A stretch of 64,000 nt of DNA. It comes from Rhizobium viscosum (GTDB lineage: Bacteria; Pseudomonadota; Alphaproteobacteria; Rhizobiales; Rhizobiaceae). The stretch lies in the NCBI RefSeq assembly GCF_014873945.1, contig NZ_JADBEC010000002.1:992001-1056000 (forward strand), read 5' to 3'. Under the pieces are notes generated by a model that was given only the letters and a program-made list of their open reading frames with translations, had not been told where the DNA came from and did not search any database. This document shows positions 1 through 9,367 of this stretch, piece after piece; position 1 is the stretch's first letter, and each line of letters begins with the position of its first letter. The position numbers were made by a program, and so were the translations under genes.

Positions 1-184
1 GCGCTCAAGTTAGTAGCCGTCGCAGGGGACATCGAACCAACCATTGTGGCCGCAGGTCCGAGGGTAAATCTCTCGTTCGCACCGGCTGCCGACATGCCGT
101 TCGGACCGATCCCCAAAACGGCATTCCATTCGGCACCTCCTGCCGAAGGGCCACAACGGCGACACCAACTTCTGGAACGTGAAC

Positions 185-2314
185 ATGAACATCGAAAGAA
201 CAGGCGCTCACTCGCGACAGACCCTTCTCCGCTACCGGAATGCGGTCCTTCTGGGTTGCACGGCGCTTGTCGCCCTTGCACCGGGCGCGGTGCTCGGTCA
301 GGAGAGCGGGAATTCGAATACGGCAACCACTCTGGCGCCGATCGTCATTCAAGGCAGCGGCCTCGATACCGATAATGATTCCAAATCAATCGTCGCGACC
401 AAGACCATCAGCGGCAACGGTATGGCGACCGATCTGCTCGACACGCCCGCCTCCGTCTCCGTCATCACGTCGAAGGAGATCCAGGAGCGCGGCGCGCAGG
501 ATACCGAACAGGTACTGCAATATACATCCGGTGTGACCACCGATTTCTACGGCTCGGACGACCGCTTCGACTACTTCAAGATCCGCGGCTTCGATGCCTA
601 TACCTACCGCGACGGCCTGACGCTCGGCGACCCCTTCGGCGGCATCCGCGAAGAGCCTTTCGCCTTCGAGCGTGTCGAAGTGCTGAAGGGTGCCAATTCC
701 ACTACCTTTGGCGTTTCCGACCCCGGCGGCGCGGTCAACTTCGTGACCAAGCGGCCGAAGAGCGAGCGCTTCGGCGAGGCCTATGTCACCGGCGGATCCT
801 TTGATCACCGCGAGACGGGCGTCGATTTCGGCGACAACATTACCGAGGACGATACCTTCTCCTACCGCATCACCGGCAAGGTGAAGCGCGCCGACGAGGA
901 ATATGACTACTCGCAGGACGACGAGAACTTCTTCATGGGCGGCCTGACCTGGCGCCCGAGCGCCGATACCAATCTGACGGTGGTCTATGACCATTTGGAC
1001 AAGGACGGCGTTCCCGGCAGCGGCGGTCATCCGGTTGGTTCGGATTTTGCGAGAAGCCGCTTCTTCGGCGAGCCTGATTTCAACTACCGCGACGTCAACA
1101 GAAATACGCTGAGTGTCATGTTTGATCATGACTTTGGCTCGGGCCTGACTTTGAGCTCGAATGCGCGCTACAGCAATACCAAGAGCAATTTCGGCTATGC
1201 CTATATCTCGGCGACGCCGACAAACGGCTCGACCATCGCCGACCGTGCCTTCTTCGCCAATGACCAGGCGGTCGAAAACTTCATCATCGATACCCGCCTG
1301 CAATATGAAACGAATTTCGAGGACATCGACAGCCGCAGCCTCGTCGGTCTCCAATACAACAATCTGCAATCCGACAATGACGGCTATTTCGGCGGCGCCC
1401 CTGGCATCGACTGGACAAACCCCGTCTATACCGGCGCACCGACTTCGGTTCCGCTCTACCAGAGCCTGACAAACAACCAGAAGACCACGGCCCTTTATCT
1501 GCAGCAGGATCTGACCTTCTTCGACAAGCTGACCGCCTCCGTCGGCCTGCGCAACGACTGGCTCGACCTGCTGCAGCAAAACAATATGGCGGGCTCGACC
1601 TCCGACGCCGATCTCAGCGAGTTCACCAAACGCGCCGCGTTGAGCTATAAGATCACCGATCAGGTGGCGACCTATGTCAGCTACGCAGAATCGGTGCTGC
1701 CCGCCTCGCTGACGCTTGATCCCGAGCGCGGCGAACAGTGGGAAGTCGGCGTCAAATACCGGCCCGACGAATTCCCTGCCCTCTTCAGCGCGGCAGTCTA
1801 CGATCTGACCAAGAACAACATTACCCGCACCAACCCGGCAACCGGTTTCCAGGAGACGATCGGCGAGGTTCGCGTGCGCGGTATCGATCTCGAGGCCAAG
1901 GCTGAAGTTACCGACAATATCAGCTTGACGGCCGCCTATTCCTATATGGTCTCCGACATCGTCGAGAACGGCACGCTCGGCAACGAGGGCAACGAAATGT
2001 CATTCGTGCCCAATCACATCGCCTCGCTCTGGGTGAACTACGGAATTCCCGGCAACGGTTTCCGCGGCGACATGAACTTCGGCCTCGGCGCGCGTTACAC
2101 CGGCTCCTACTACTTCAACGACGCAAACACTCAGTCGACCGGCAGCAGCATCGTCTTCGATGCGGCCTTCAGCTACAAGATCCAGGAAAACACATCCTTC
2201 GATGTGAATGTCAGCAACCTCTTCGACGAGAAGCATGTCGCCTATGGCGGTTTCGGCGCAGATTTCTACAATCCGGGTCGCGCGATCTACGCAACACTGC
2301 GCCAGACCTGGTAA
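185..2314 (+). CDS. TonB-dependent siderophore receptor
   Basis: Outer-membrane receptor of 709 aa that would import a ferric siderophore using TonB energy. A signal peptide with a hydrophobic core (about residues 18-38, ending near a GQES cleavage site) is followed by a plug domain (about 60-165: VEVLKGANS, GGAVNFVTK motifs) and a long beta-barrel. The last strand ends in an aromatic residue (RQTW), as expected for BAM-assembled barrels. Length and motifs fit the FhuA/FoxA-type family; the substrate cannot be read from sequence. The ATG at 185 is preferred over the in-frame GTG at 179; both have weak ribosome binding sites. The convergent AraC gene downstream suggests siderophore-responsive control. 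I saw no convincing RirA, Irr or Fur site upstream. Confidence 0.93.
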   Translation: MNIERTGAHSRQTLLRYRNAVLLGCTALVALAPGAVLGQESGNSNTATTLAPIVIQGSGLDTDNDSKSIVATKTISGNGMATDLLDTPASVSVITSKEIQERGAQDTEQVLQYTSGVTTDFYGSDDRFDYFKIRGFDAYTYRDGLTLGDPFGGIREEPFAFERVEVLKGANSTTFGVSDPGGAVNFVTKRPKSERFGEAYVTGGSFDHRETGVDFGDNITEDDTFSYRITGKVKRADEEYDYSQDDENFFMGGLTWRPSADTNLTVVYDHLDKDGVPGSGGHPVGSDFARSRFFGEPDFNYRDVNRNTLSVMFDHDFGSGLTLSSNARYSNTKSNFGYAYISATPTNGSTIADRAFFANDQAVENFIIDTRLQYETNFEDIDSRSLVGLQYNNLQSDNDGYFGGAPGIDWTNPVYTGAPTSVPLYQSLTNNQKTTALYLQQDLTFFDKLTASVGLRNDWLDLLQQNNMAGSTSDADLSEFTKRAALSYKITDQVATYVSYAESVLPASLTLDPERGEQWEVGVKYRPDEFPALFSAAVYDLTKNNITRTNPATGFQETIGEVRVRGIDLEAKAEVTDNISLTAAYSYMVSDIVENGTLGNEGNEMSFVPNHIASLWVNYGIPGNGFRGDMNFGLGARYTGSYYFNDANTQSTGSSIVFDAAFSYKIQENTSFDVNVSNLFDEKHVAYGGFGADFYNPGRAIYATLRQTW

Positions 2315-2320
2315 TCGGCC

Positions 2321-2350
2321 GGTCCCGTCCACATCCTTGCGGGGCGGACC
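2321..2350. terminator. Imperfect hairpin between convergent genes
   Basis: GGTCC...GGACC arms with internal mismatches around a short loop lie in the 49-bp gap between the receptor and the convergent AraC gene. A short T stretch follows on the plus strand. It is placed correctly for a bidirectional terminator but the pairing is weak. Confidence 0.3.
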
Positions 2351-2363
2351 ACCCTTTTGAGAT

Positions 2364-3257
2364 CTAGCGGAGCTGTTGCAGCCGCCGCCAGGCAGCGGGT
2401 GTGTCGCCGGCGATCTGGCGGAAGACCTTGGTCAGATGCGCCTGATCGGAGAAACCGAGCTGGGCGGCGATATCAGCGACAGCAAGCTCGCTTTCGGTGA
2501 GCAGCCGCTTGGCATGGTCGATGCGTTTGCCGAGTTGCCATTGCAGCGGCGTTTTGCCGGTCGTCTGCTTGAAGACACTGGAAAACCAGCTTTCCGACAG
2601 ACCGACCGTCTCGGCCATCTCGGCAACGCTCAGGCGGCAATCGCTGAGACGGTCGAAGCGGGCGATCAGCTTGTTCATCTGCGCCTGCGTTAGCCGACCG
2701 TTCAGCTGTTCAACGCGCTGCCGGGGAATGTCCACGAGGCCACTGACGATGCTGCCGACAAGGCTTTCACCATAGATTTCATGTTTCGATGGAGTGGAAA
2801 CCTCGTCGACGACAAGGCGGGCGAGCGTTTCGATCGCTTCTGTATCCTGTACCTCGACCGGATTGCGAAGCGCCGTCATCGCCGCCGAATTACCGAGCGA
2901 GGGCGCCAGGTAGCGCAGCAGCCGATCTTTGTGCATATGCAGATTGAGGTGCGAGAAGCGATGCGTGGCACCGCTCGTCGTCCACATAGGCATGCCGGGG
3001 GGAACATAGACCGCTCGCGTCATAGGCCTGTAATGCTGCTTAAAGTCACCATCGCGGTTCGACATTCGGATCTGGGACGAGACATCGCTGAAGAAAATCA
3101 TGATGCGCGGATCGTCCGAGAGGTAATAGCCCCTCGCGCCTGACTGGCTTTCGGCTTCCCAGAAGACACTGACCAGTCCATCGAACTGCCGCCATTTGAC
3201 CGGCGCCATCACGCGGATGCCTTCGGTATGCCAGACCATGGAATGCCAAAAACTCAA
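2364..3257 (-). CDS. AraC family transcriptional regulator
   Basis: Protein of up to 297 aa with an N-terminal cupin-like sensing region (about 1-170) and a C-terminal double helix-turn-helix (about 195-295; SVAEMAETVGLSESWFSSVF and IAAQLGFSDQAHLTKVF-type repeats). The C-terminus resembles AraC regulators found next to siderophore receptors (PchR/RhrA type), and it is convergent with such a receptor, so control of iron-siderophore uptake is the likely role. The start is uncertain: 3257 is a TTG without a clear ribosome binding site; ATGs at 3239 and 3209 are alternatives, the latter with GAAGG upstream. Confidence 0.88.
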   Translation of the reverse strand: MSFWHSMVWHTEGIRVMAPVKWRQFDGLVSVFWEAESQSGARGYYLSDDPRIMIFFSDVSSQIRMSNRDGDFKQHYRPMTRAVYVPPGMPMWTTSGATHRFSHLNLHMHKDRLLRYLAPSLGNSAAMTALRNPVEVQDTEAIETLARLVVDEVSTPSKHEIYGESLVGSIVSGLVDIPRQRVEQLNGRLTQAQMNKLIARFDRLSDCRLSVAEMAETVGLSESWFSSVFKQTTGKTPLQWQLGKRIDHAKRLLTESELAVADIAAQLGFSDQAHLTKVFRQIAGDTPAAWRRLQQLR

Positions 3258-3495
3258 ACCAGAGACCGTCCTTACCGGGCATCAACCTGTCAGTGGCGCA
3301 TCGCCACGTACCGGCTTCTAAGCCAAAAATAACATGAGTTCAATAGTCATGTTTTTTGCCGGAAATGCAGAAACTCTCTCTCTCTGTTGTCCGAAGGAAC
3401 TCCTGTTTCCAGATATCGGACGAACTCGTCGTGATAGTCCGCACTGGCCCCTGCCATCACTGATCCAGGTTGCGGCGTCGCCTGACGGGCAACGG

Positions 3496-3921
3496 TCAGG
3501 ATTTCCTGACGGCGATGAAAGATGCCGTATAGCCGGCCGGGGCGCCGTTGTGGGGTTTTGCCCGAATGAGTGAACCGACGAGCGACGGAACCTGGCGGGT
3601 GCCGTTCGGCCAGCGATAGGCAAGGCAGCCGTTGTAGTCATATTGCCAACCATCGGTCTCGGTGCCTGTCCGGCCCGTTCCGACAATCTCAAAGGCAACG
3701 GGCGTGTCGGCGCCGCCTTGGGTAATACGCCCGGCGAGATCGAGCCCTCCGCTGCCCCAGTCGATGACACCTTTGAATTCGGTGTCCGTGAGGGTGTCGA
3801 AACGAAATTCCGCATCCGCGAAAAACAGATCGAGCGCCTTCTGCGGATCGCCGTCGATTGGGGTCGGATCATTGCGGAAGCTGCGATATGTCCACGATCC
3901 AGCCAATTCTGAACTGCTCAT
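3496..3921 (-). CDS. Hypothetical protein, last gene of tyrosinase operon
   Basis: Unrecognised 141-aa soluble protein without a signal peptide or membrane segment. It is rich in aromatic and acidic residues and in predicted beta strands (SWTYRSF, WQYDYNGCLAYRWP), suggesting a small beta-barrel or lipocalin-like fold, but that is only an impression. GGAGGGAG lies just upstream of the ATG at 3921. It starts 30 bp after the DJ-1/PfpI gene on the same strand, so it is likely co-transcribed with tyrosinase, DUF2182 and DJ-1 genes. Confidence 0.75.
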   Translation of the reverse strand: MSSSELAGSWTYRSFRNDPTPIDGDPQKALDLFFADAEFRFDTLTDTEFKGVIDWGSGGLDLAGRITQGGADTPVAFEIVGTGRTGTETDGWQYDYNGCLAYRWPNGTRQVPSLVGSLIRAKPHNGAPAGYTASFIAVRKS

Positions 3922-3951
3922 GTTGCTCCCTCCAGGAGGTTGTCGTCTTCC

Positions 3952-4581
3952 TCACCAGTCAAACATGCATTGCGGCGGCTCCCGGAGATTTTCCGGGAAC
4001 GGCGGTTTGGGATAGTATTGTAACGTCTGCTGGACCTTTCGAACGGTCTCGTCGTCGGTCAGGAGGCGCACGAGCTCCAGCGACTCGTCGAGGCCCGACG
4101 AGATGCCGCCGCCGGTCAGCCGGTTTCCGTCGAGATGGAAGCGTGGAAAGCCGCTCACGACCGTGATCTTGTTAAACTTCTTCAGGCACGGCAGAAAAGC
4201 CCAATGCGTGGTGGCCTCATAACCGTCCAACAGTCCCGCGGCGGCCGAAAGGAGCGCGCCTTCGCAGACCGAGCACACCCATGTGGCGCGACTGCCCACT
4301 TGTTGCAGGTAATCGAGATAGTGCCCGCCATCCAAGCCGTTCATCAAGGCTGCGAGCGCTGGCGGATCACCGCCTGGCACCCACAGGATATCGATGGGTG
4401 TCCGGTCGCTCAGCGGATGCGTGGGAATAAACCGGAACCCGTCGCGCGTGACAGCCGGCCGATCGCTCGATCCTGCCAGAAGCCTTATCTCAAGATCGGG
4501 ATCCATCCATTTGAGAACCTCATGCGGTGCCGCGACATCAAGGAGATCGACATGGTCATAGACGGGAATGCCCAAGATCAT
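3952..4581 (-). CDS. DJ-1/PfpI family protein (GATase1-like)
   Basis: 209-aa protein of the DJ-1/PfpI superfamily. The N-terminus (ILGIPVYDHVDLLDVAAPHEVL) is the typical first strand and helix of this fold, and the nucleophile elbow is CSVCEGALLSAAAGLLDG, with Cys in the ...VC-E-GA... turn, followed by ATTHW carrying the usual His. Members act as isonitrile hydratases, glyoxalases, chaperones or regulators; no AraC-type DNA-binding domain is fused here. The ATG at 4581 has a strong GAGGAGG site upstream, so an 18-residue N-terminal extension starting at 4635 is rejected. This start leaves a 23-bp gap to the DUF2182 gene rather than an overlap. Confidence 0.88.
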   Translation of the reverse strand: MILGIPVYDHVDLLDVAAPHEVLKWMDPDLEIRLLAGSSDRPAVTRDGFRFIPTHPLSDRTPIDILWVPGGDPPALAALMNGLDGGHYLDYLQQVGSRATWVCSVCEGALLSAAAGLLDGYEATTHWAFLPCLKKFNKITVVSGFPRFHLDGNRLTGGGISSGLDESLELVRLLTDDETVRKVQQTLQYYPKPPFPENLREPPQCMFDW

Positions 4582-4604
4582 GGAAAACCTCCTCAACACC
4601 CGGA

Positions 4605-5336
4605 TCAGACCGCCAGCCGGATCCCGTTGAACCATGTTGCAGGCTGGGGGCCGCGTTTTCGCTCAAGAAGAGCGAGGATCATCGTGGCGGCCATGACAGC
4701 CCAGTGACCGACGCCGCCGGAGACGAGAACCACCAGCATGAAGGCCCAGCAGGTCGCCGCACATGACAGTCCACGGGCCACACCAAACCGAAACACGTCG
4801 AGGTCGGCCTGTTTGCCGTAGGCCGCAAGCGGCGGCCTGCCATGGCAGGAGTTCAGGAACCATTGCTTGCTCGGCGTCACCTGCCAGACGAGCGCAATCA
4901 GCAGCGCGGGCAGGATTGGTGCCAATGCGACGGTCTGGCTCCAAGCGTTCAGCACGATGGCGGCAGGAACGAGCATGGTCCCCGCAGCAATCCAGACGAG
5001 GAGATAGGCCACGACAAACGCACAGACAGCTCTTGGCCTGCGGCGGCTGAAACTGCGTCGCCAGACATGCAGCAATGGCCCGGCGAGCAGAGGCGGCATC
5101 ATTGCCAGGATCATCGCCATCCAGGCCAACGCCGTCAAAAACAGACCTTTGTCTGCGAGGGCGACATCGATCTGGGTCGTCAGGCGGCCTGCCACGGAAG
5201 GCGTGGAAAAGCAGAGGTCGGGCATGGCCGGCAAAACCTCTTTGCCCGTCATCACTATCCAGCCGAATAGCGTGGCAAGAAGAAGCGGCTTGGGAAGTCG
5301 TGTGATGAGACACCAAACGACGACGACGGGCCGCAC
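4605..5336 (-). CDS. DUF2182 integral membrane protein, possible metal binding
   Basis: 243-aa membrane protein with about five to six hydrophobic segments. It carries the DUF2182 signature: a W-x-x-M-x-x-A-M-M-x-P segment (LAWMAMILAMMPPLL) followed further on by WQVTPSKQWFLNSCHGRPP and a C-rich helix (GLSCAATCWAFML). The family is described as predicted metal-binding membrane proteins; the Met, Cys and His clusters would suit copper. The GTG start lies one base after the tyrosinase stop (TAA G GTG), with AGGAG inside the tyrosinase 3' end, implying translational coupling. A role in supplying copper to the tyrosinase is inference. Confidence 0.82.
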   Translation of the reverse strand: MRPVVVVWCLITRLPKPLLLATLFGWIVMTGKEVLPAMPDLCFSTPSVAGRLTTQIDVALADKGLFLTALAWMAMILAMMPPLLAGPLLHVWRRSFSRRRPRAVCAFVVAYLLVWIAAGTMLVPAAIVLNAWSQTVALAPILPALLIALVWQVTPSKQWFLNSCHGRPPLAAYGKQADLDVFRFGVARGLSCAATCWAFMLVVLVSGGVGHWAVMAATMILALLERKRGPQPATWFNGIRLAV

Positions 5337-5337
5337 C

Positions 5338-6933
5338 TTACTGCTCCTGTCGGTAGACGCTGATACGCCCGATGGAAATCCCTTCGCTTGTCACCCCCGG
5401 CACGGCCGAGACGAGTTTGACCGAAATCTCCTCTGCCAGGCCCTCTCGGGCAAAAGCGGCATCGATGATCCTGGTGATGTCGAAGGAGGCATTGATGCCG
5501 CTACCGCCAGTCGGCCCTTCCCGCTTGCTTGCCTTGCTGACACCGAACATCGACAGGGTGCCGGCGAGATGCTCGGTATCGTCGGATGGATCGGCATCGC
5601 CGGGCAAGTTGACATAGACGTAAAATACTGCGGCGTCGGTCGGACTTTTGACGTTCTCAAGGTTGAGATAGACCTTGTCCGGTTCCTTCTGGATGCTGGG
5701 CGAGACCGACAAGGTGGTGGACAGCCGCTGCTGCTGGTCCTTGTCCAGCCGCACTTTCGTCTCGACGACATCATCGGCAAGTTTGATCGTCCCGCTATTG
5801 GCTCCGAGGAGCTCTGCCTGTTTCGGTGGCGCCATTGACACAGTTCCTGCAACCTGGAATGCGGCCTCCGGCGTTGCTCCGAGCCGCTGGAGACGAGCGG
5901 CCACCAAGGTCGTCAGGTCCTCGCCGGCCGGCTCGTCATCATAGATATAGTTGAGCGACGGCGATTGTGTATCGAGGACGTCCCGCGCCTTGAAATTATA
6001 GATCGTGCCATCGACGGCAGGCATCGCAAATTCTCGATCCTGTGGCCCATCGAGCCAGTCCGGGTCAGTCGGATTGGCAAACACATCCGCGCTGTCGTTC
6101 GGACGGCGCTTCTGGCGCAACCAGACATTCCAGAGGCGGTCGATATTGGCATGATGCAGCCAGAAGATCGGATCGAGGGCGGCGGTGTCGGGGTTGGTCA
6201 TCCAGCCGATTTCCAGCGGATCCTGGCTCAGGCCGTTGCCCTTGAAGCCGCCGCCGACGAGAACATGGACGGGGCCGTGCGGTTGGGTTTCGAGCACGCC
6301 GAAGGTGCCGTCATTGCTTTCGTCGCCATGCCAGAAGGGCGTCTTAACGCCCCCGAAACCCGCCGAACCGCCACCGGCCGAGCCTTCGAAAAACCGTTCG
6401 GCGAGCGTGTCCGTGATGGTAACGGCGCGGGGGTCGAGCACGATTGGCGATTGCGCCTGGGGCACCTGCCCCGTACCGTAACGTTGCGCCACAAAGAGGT
6501 AGTTGCGCTGACCGCTGACAAGCTTGTCCTTCGCGAAGGCGGGCGGTAATTGGCGACTGCGCGCATCGGCCGAATAATTCCAGTAGGGGAGCGCCCAATC
6601 CTTCGGACCACCCAGATCGATAATGGCGTTCCGGACGATACGCTCGAAGGCAAGCAAATAGCCTCTGTGCCAGGGAAGGAAATACCAGGTCAGATGTTGG
6701 CACTGCCGCCAAAGCGTTATCTGCGCCGGACCGGCCGGCAAGGTTGCGCCAGCCGGGATGACGTTGAAACCTCGCCAGATCGGTTCGTCGATGCCGTGCA
6801 TGGCGGCAAGTGACCACCAGCTCGTGACATCGGAAATTGGCAGTCCCTGAAGACGCTCGACGGCGCGGCCATACCAAAGTAACGTTTGGTCGCCACTTGG
6901 TAATTTCCAAACATCTTTGCGAACAAACATCAT
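5338..6933 (-). CDS. Tyrosinase family protein (type-3 copper, polyphenol-oxidase-like)
   Basis: 531-aa type-3 copper oxidase that would hydroxylate or oxidise phenols to quinones. CuA ligands are visible at H46 (AAMHGI), H80 (QCQHLTW) and H89 (FLPWHRGYL); CuB at H219 and H223 (HGPVHVL) and H260/H261 (DPIFWLHHANIDRLW). The region after CuB (about 290-530) resembles the plant polyphenol oxidase DWL and KFDV-type C-terminal domains. These often shield the active site until proteolysis. No signal peptide or Tat motif is present. The start is one of two adjacent ATGs at 6933, with GGGGGAGGG upstream. First gene of a four-gene operon with DUF2182, DJ-1 and an unknown protein; a subtilase gene lies upstream on the same strand. 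Confidence 0.93.
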   Translation of the reverse strand: MMFVRKDVWKLPSGDQTLLWYGRAVERLQGLPISDVTSWWSLAAMHGIDEPIWRGFNVIPAGATLPAGPAQITLWRQCQHLTWYFLPWHRGYLLAFERIVRNAIIDLGGPKDWALPYWNYSADARSRQLPPAFAKDKLVSGQRNYLFVAQRYGTGQVPQAQSPIVLDPRAVTITDTLAERFFEGSAGGGSAGFGGVKTPFWHGDESNDGTFGVLETQPHGPVHVLVGGGFKGNGLSQDPLEIGWMTNPDTAALDPIFWLHHANIDRLWNVWLRQKRRPNDSADVFANPTDPDWLDGPQDREFAMPAVDGTIYNFKARDVLDTQSPSLNYIYDDEPAGEDLTTLVAARLQRLGATPEAAFQVAGTVSMAPPKQAELLGANSGTIKLADDVVETKVRLDKDQQQRLSTTLSVSPSIQKEPDKVYLNLENVKSPTDAAVFYVYVNLPGDADPSDDTEHLAGTLSMFGVSKASKREGPTGGSGINASFDITRIIDAAFAREGLAEEISVKLVSAVPGVTSEGISIGRISVYRQEQ

Positions 6934-7134
6934 GGCCCTCCCCCGATCAGGCATTATTCTGGCAGAATTTTAGGATGTGCTTGGATTATACATGCGGGAT
7001 GCGGGATTGCAATGATAAATCGCAATCATATCAGATATTCTATAATAACGAGCATTAGAACGGACAGACAGCCGAATGCCCGGGCCGTGACGGCTCGTCA
7101 TCCACTTGTGAAACTATGCTGACGTGGCAGCCGG

Positions 7135-7380
7135 CTACAAAGCGATTTTCTCGCGGGTGTCCGGCACGGAATAGCGTTTCATCGGAATGGTCTTCCAGCC
7201 CTTGAGGGCTGCTGTGGCATTGCGAAGAGTTTCCTCCTCGCCTTCGACGAGAAGCGACGAGGCCTGTTCGTCCACGACGGTCGCACCGGCGCGGCCAAGC
7301 TTTTCAGCCGCTTCCCTGGAGGATGGCGCAGAAGCGCTTTCCTTGCGCAATATGACCTGTTGCATCATCATGTCGCTCAT
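7135..7380 (-). CDS. Small I9-propeptide-like protein downstream of subtilase
   Basis: 81-aa protein whose apparent secondary structure order (strand QQVILRK, helix SREAAEKLGRAG, strand ATVVDEQ, strand SSLLVEG, helix ETLRNATAALKGW, strand TIPMKRYSVP) matches the beta-alpha-beta-beta-alpha-beta fold of subtilisin propeptide inhibitors (I9). It begins 7 bp after the subtilase stop; an ATG at 7386 would begin one base after that stop. AGGA lies 5 bases before the ATG at 7380, favouring that start. It is therefore probably translated with the protease. Role as a trans-acting inhibitor or folding chaperone is inferred from fold and position only. Confidence 0.72.
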   Translation of the reverse strand: MSDMMMQQVILRKESASAPSSREAAEKLGRAGATVVDEQASSLLVEGEEETLRNATAALKGWKTIPMKRYSVPDTREKIAL

Positions 7381-7387
7381 GATCATC

Positions 7388-8884
7388 CTAACTCGGAAGT
7401 CCAAAGCCTTCGTAATCGCGCCCGAAGCCCAACGGGGTCGCAGCACCAAACAAGCGGTCCCTCAGCGCCGTACTGCGCTCTGCACCATGTAATGCCAATA
7501 TAGTGCCTTCCGAGGCCAAAAGAAAGGCTGCGTATCCGGCCACAGCGGGGCTTGCCATGGATGTTCCGTTCATCGGCCCGAACCGCCCTCCCGGCAACGT
7601 GGAGACGACACCGACACCCGGCCCTGTCAGATCGATCTGCGGTCCGAAATTGGAAAAGGCACCGAGGAAGGTACTGTTCGAGCCAAAGGGTTTGGCGATA
7701 TCGCCGACTTCCGAGGAGGTCGTGGGAAAGCTGTCGGACCAGCCCATTGCCGAGACGGCCACACAAAACGGCAGGGCTCCCGGAAAGCTGACAGGTTTGC
7801 GACCGTCATTGCCGGCGGCGGCAATCACCAGCACGCCGTTATCGAGGGCCGAGCCGATTGCCGCGCGAACGGCTTCATCCTCGCTTGCGCCACCGAGGCT
7901 AAGATTGATGATATGGCAGCCGTCCTGCACCGCCCGGTCGATGGCGTTCATGATGTCGTAATTGGTTGCCCCGCCCCCGGTATGGGGAAAGACCCGGTAA
8001 CTCCTCAGTGTCACACCCGGGGCGACGCCGGCGAGATCAAGGGCTGCAGTCGGGCGCGCGCCCACGATGCCTGCTACATGTGTTCCATGCTCGCCGTCGG
8101 TAGTGGCCGGTCCCCAGTCGGCCACTTGGCCAGGATCGTCTCTCGTCTCGTCGAGCACCATGTTGGCACCACCGGATACGTTGGGCAGCAGCGGGTGTTG
8201 CGGGTCGATGCCGCTGTCGACGATGCCAACGACGATCTGGTCGCCGGCGGTCAGGGGAAGGTTGGTACGGAAGCGTCGCAAAGCCAGGGATTGCCCGGCC
8301 AGATCAATCGCCTGCAGGCGGATCACCACATTTTGCGACAAGCTGAAGTTTCTCTCGAAATATCCCCACCATCCGGCGGGACCGTAGACATAGACCCGTT
8401 CCAGCGTTGTGCCGGTTGCAATCCGCAGCGCCACCTTGCCGTCGGCATCGCTGCGGCCTTCGTCGCCTGCCCTGTTGCGGAAATTGGTGAAGGCCACAAC
8501 CCGGGCGTTTTCAATCGGATTGCCCCCATCGTCCTCGACCTTCAGCACGGCCGCCTGTGCACCAGCAGCCGAGACCGCCTCGCTGGGCTGCCGCTCGATG
8601 TCGAAGACCATGCGCATCTTTTCGTATCTGACGAGCGGGACGATCTTCAGGGATGGTTCCTGAAGACGCAGGTTGAGTTCGGCCCCGGGCGACATTTCGA
8701 CCAGTTTCGGGCCATCAACGCTGACCGAGTCGATTACATTTACGTCAGCCGCAACGGCCCGTGCCACGGCAGGCCCACCGGCGCCCCGGGCGACCAGCGG
8801 AATTGTTGCACGCAAGGCGGTCGCTTGCGCCAGGGCCTGGGACCGAAAACCGTGGGCCGGGAGCACGACATATTGCTTTTGCAT
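7388..8884 (-). CDS. S8 family serine peptidase (subtilase), leaderless
   Basis: 498-aa subtilisin-like protease. The catalytic triad is D223 (GIVDSGID), H266 (DGEHGTHVAGI) and S442 (NGTSMASPAVAG), with oxyanion Asn359 (AAAGNDG). Residues 1-100 look like a pro-region, and about 110-175 like a carboxypeptidase-regulatory or Ig-type beta-sandwich (DGGNPIENARVVAF, SDADGKVAL), so the domain order is pro-region, beta-sandwich, peptidase. No Sec or Tat signal peptide is visible, which is unusual for the family. The ATG at 8884 with GGTGGGG upstream is preferred over the longer form starting at 8926. Followed at once by the I9-like gene, then by the tyrosinase operon. Confidence 0.93.
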   Translation of the reverse strand: MQKQYVVLPAHGFRSQALAQATALRATIPLVARGAGGPAVARAVAADVNVIDSVSVDGPKLVEMSPGAELNLRLQEPSLKIVPLVRYEKMRMVFDIERQPSEAVSAAGAQAAVLKVEDDGGNPIENARVVAFTNFRNRAGDEGRSDADGKVALRIATGTTLERVYVYGPAGWWGYFERNFSLSQNVVIRLQAIDLAGQSLALRRFRTNLPLTAGDQIVVGIVDSGIDPQHPLLPNVSGGANMVLDETRDDPGQVADWGPATTDGEHGTHVAGIVGARPTAALDLAGVAPGVTLRSYRVFPHTGGGATNYDIMNAIDRAVQDGCHIINLSLGGASEDEAVRAAIGSALDNGVLVIAAAGNDGRKPVSFPGALPFCVAVSAMGWSDSFPTTSSEVGDIAKPFGSNSTFLGAFSNFGPQIDLTGPGVGVVSTLPGGRFGPMNGTSMASPAVAGYAAFLLASEGTILALHGAERSTALRDRLFGAATPLGFGRDYEGFGLPS

Positions 8885-9367
8885 CGACGAATACCCCACC
8901 TTCTCAACGCAGCGCACAGTGCGCACACGCGAATGATTATTTTTAATTCCCCCATAGGTAGAGTAGCCGATGAGTGCCTTCGCCGTCCAGTGAAATCACG
9001 CATGCTGGAACCCGATCCAGCGGACAATTCCTCGACATTGGCGGACGGCCACTGTTAGTCGCCAATGGCTTCGTTCGCAGTGCATGTTCTGGGTCGCTTC
9101 CAATGACACGTACCGCCCTGAGACCTTTTTACGAATGATACGAGAACTCCAACCGGGTAAAATCGAATGAAGCTGAAAACCTTCAGGTGTTTCTATTAGA
9201 TTTCACGGGCATTCAAAGTCTTTGCGGCAATGGTTCAATTTTATACTTTAATTTTGATATTGATTTGCTATCATACACGCTGAACTTGTATTTCATAGAA
9301 GGATGAAACCGCGCCACATGCGTGGAGTGGCTCGAAGGAATACGAGCACTGGCAGGGGGAGGCCAAA
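8885..9367. other. Divergent intergenic region, no gene seen
   Basis: Non-coding stretch between the divergent subtilase and matrixin genes. It is clearly more AT-rich than its surroundings around 9180-9300, as expected for two back-to-back promoters. A small hairpin CTGAA-AACC-TTCAG sits near 9173. No repeat or operator stands out. Confidence 0.5.

Noticed and set aside
386..1579. Long minus-strand reading frame (397 codons) opposite the siderophore receptor
   Set aside because: Antisense shadow of a clearly coding gene with full domain structure; no ribosome binding site or recognisable product.
7913..9058. Plus-strand frame of 381 codons opposite the subtilase
   Set aside because: Shadow of the catalytic gene; low-complexity composition and no family motifs.
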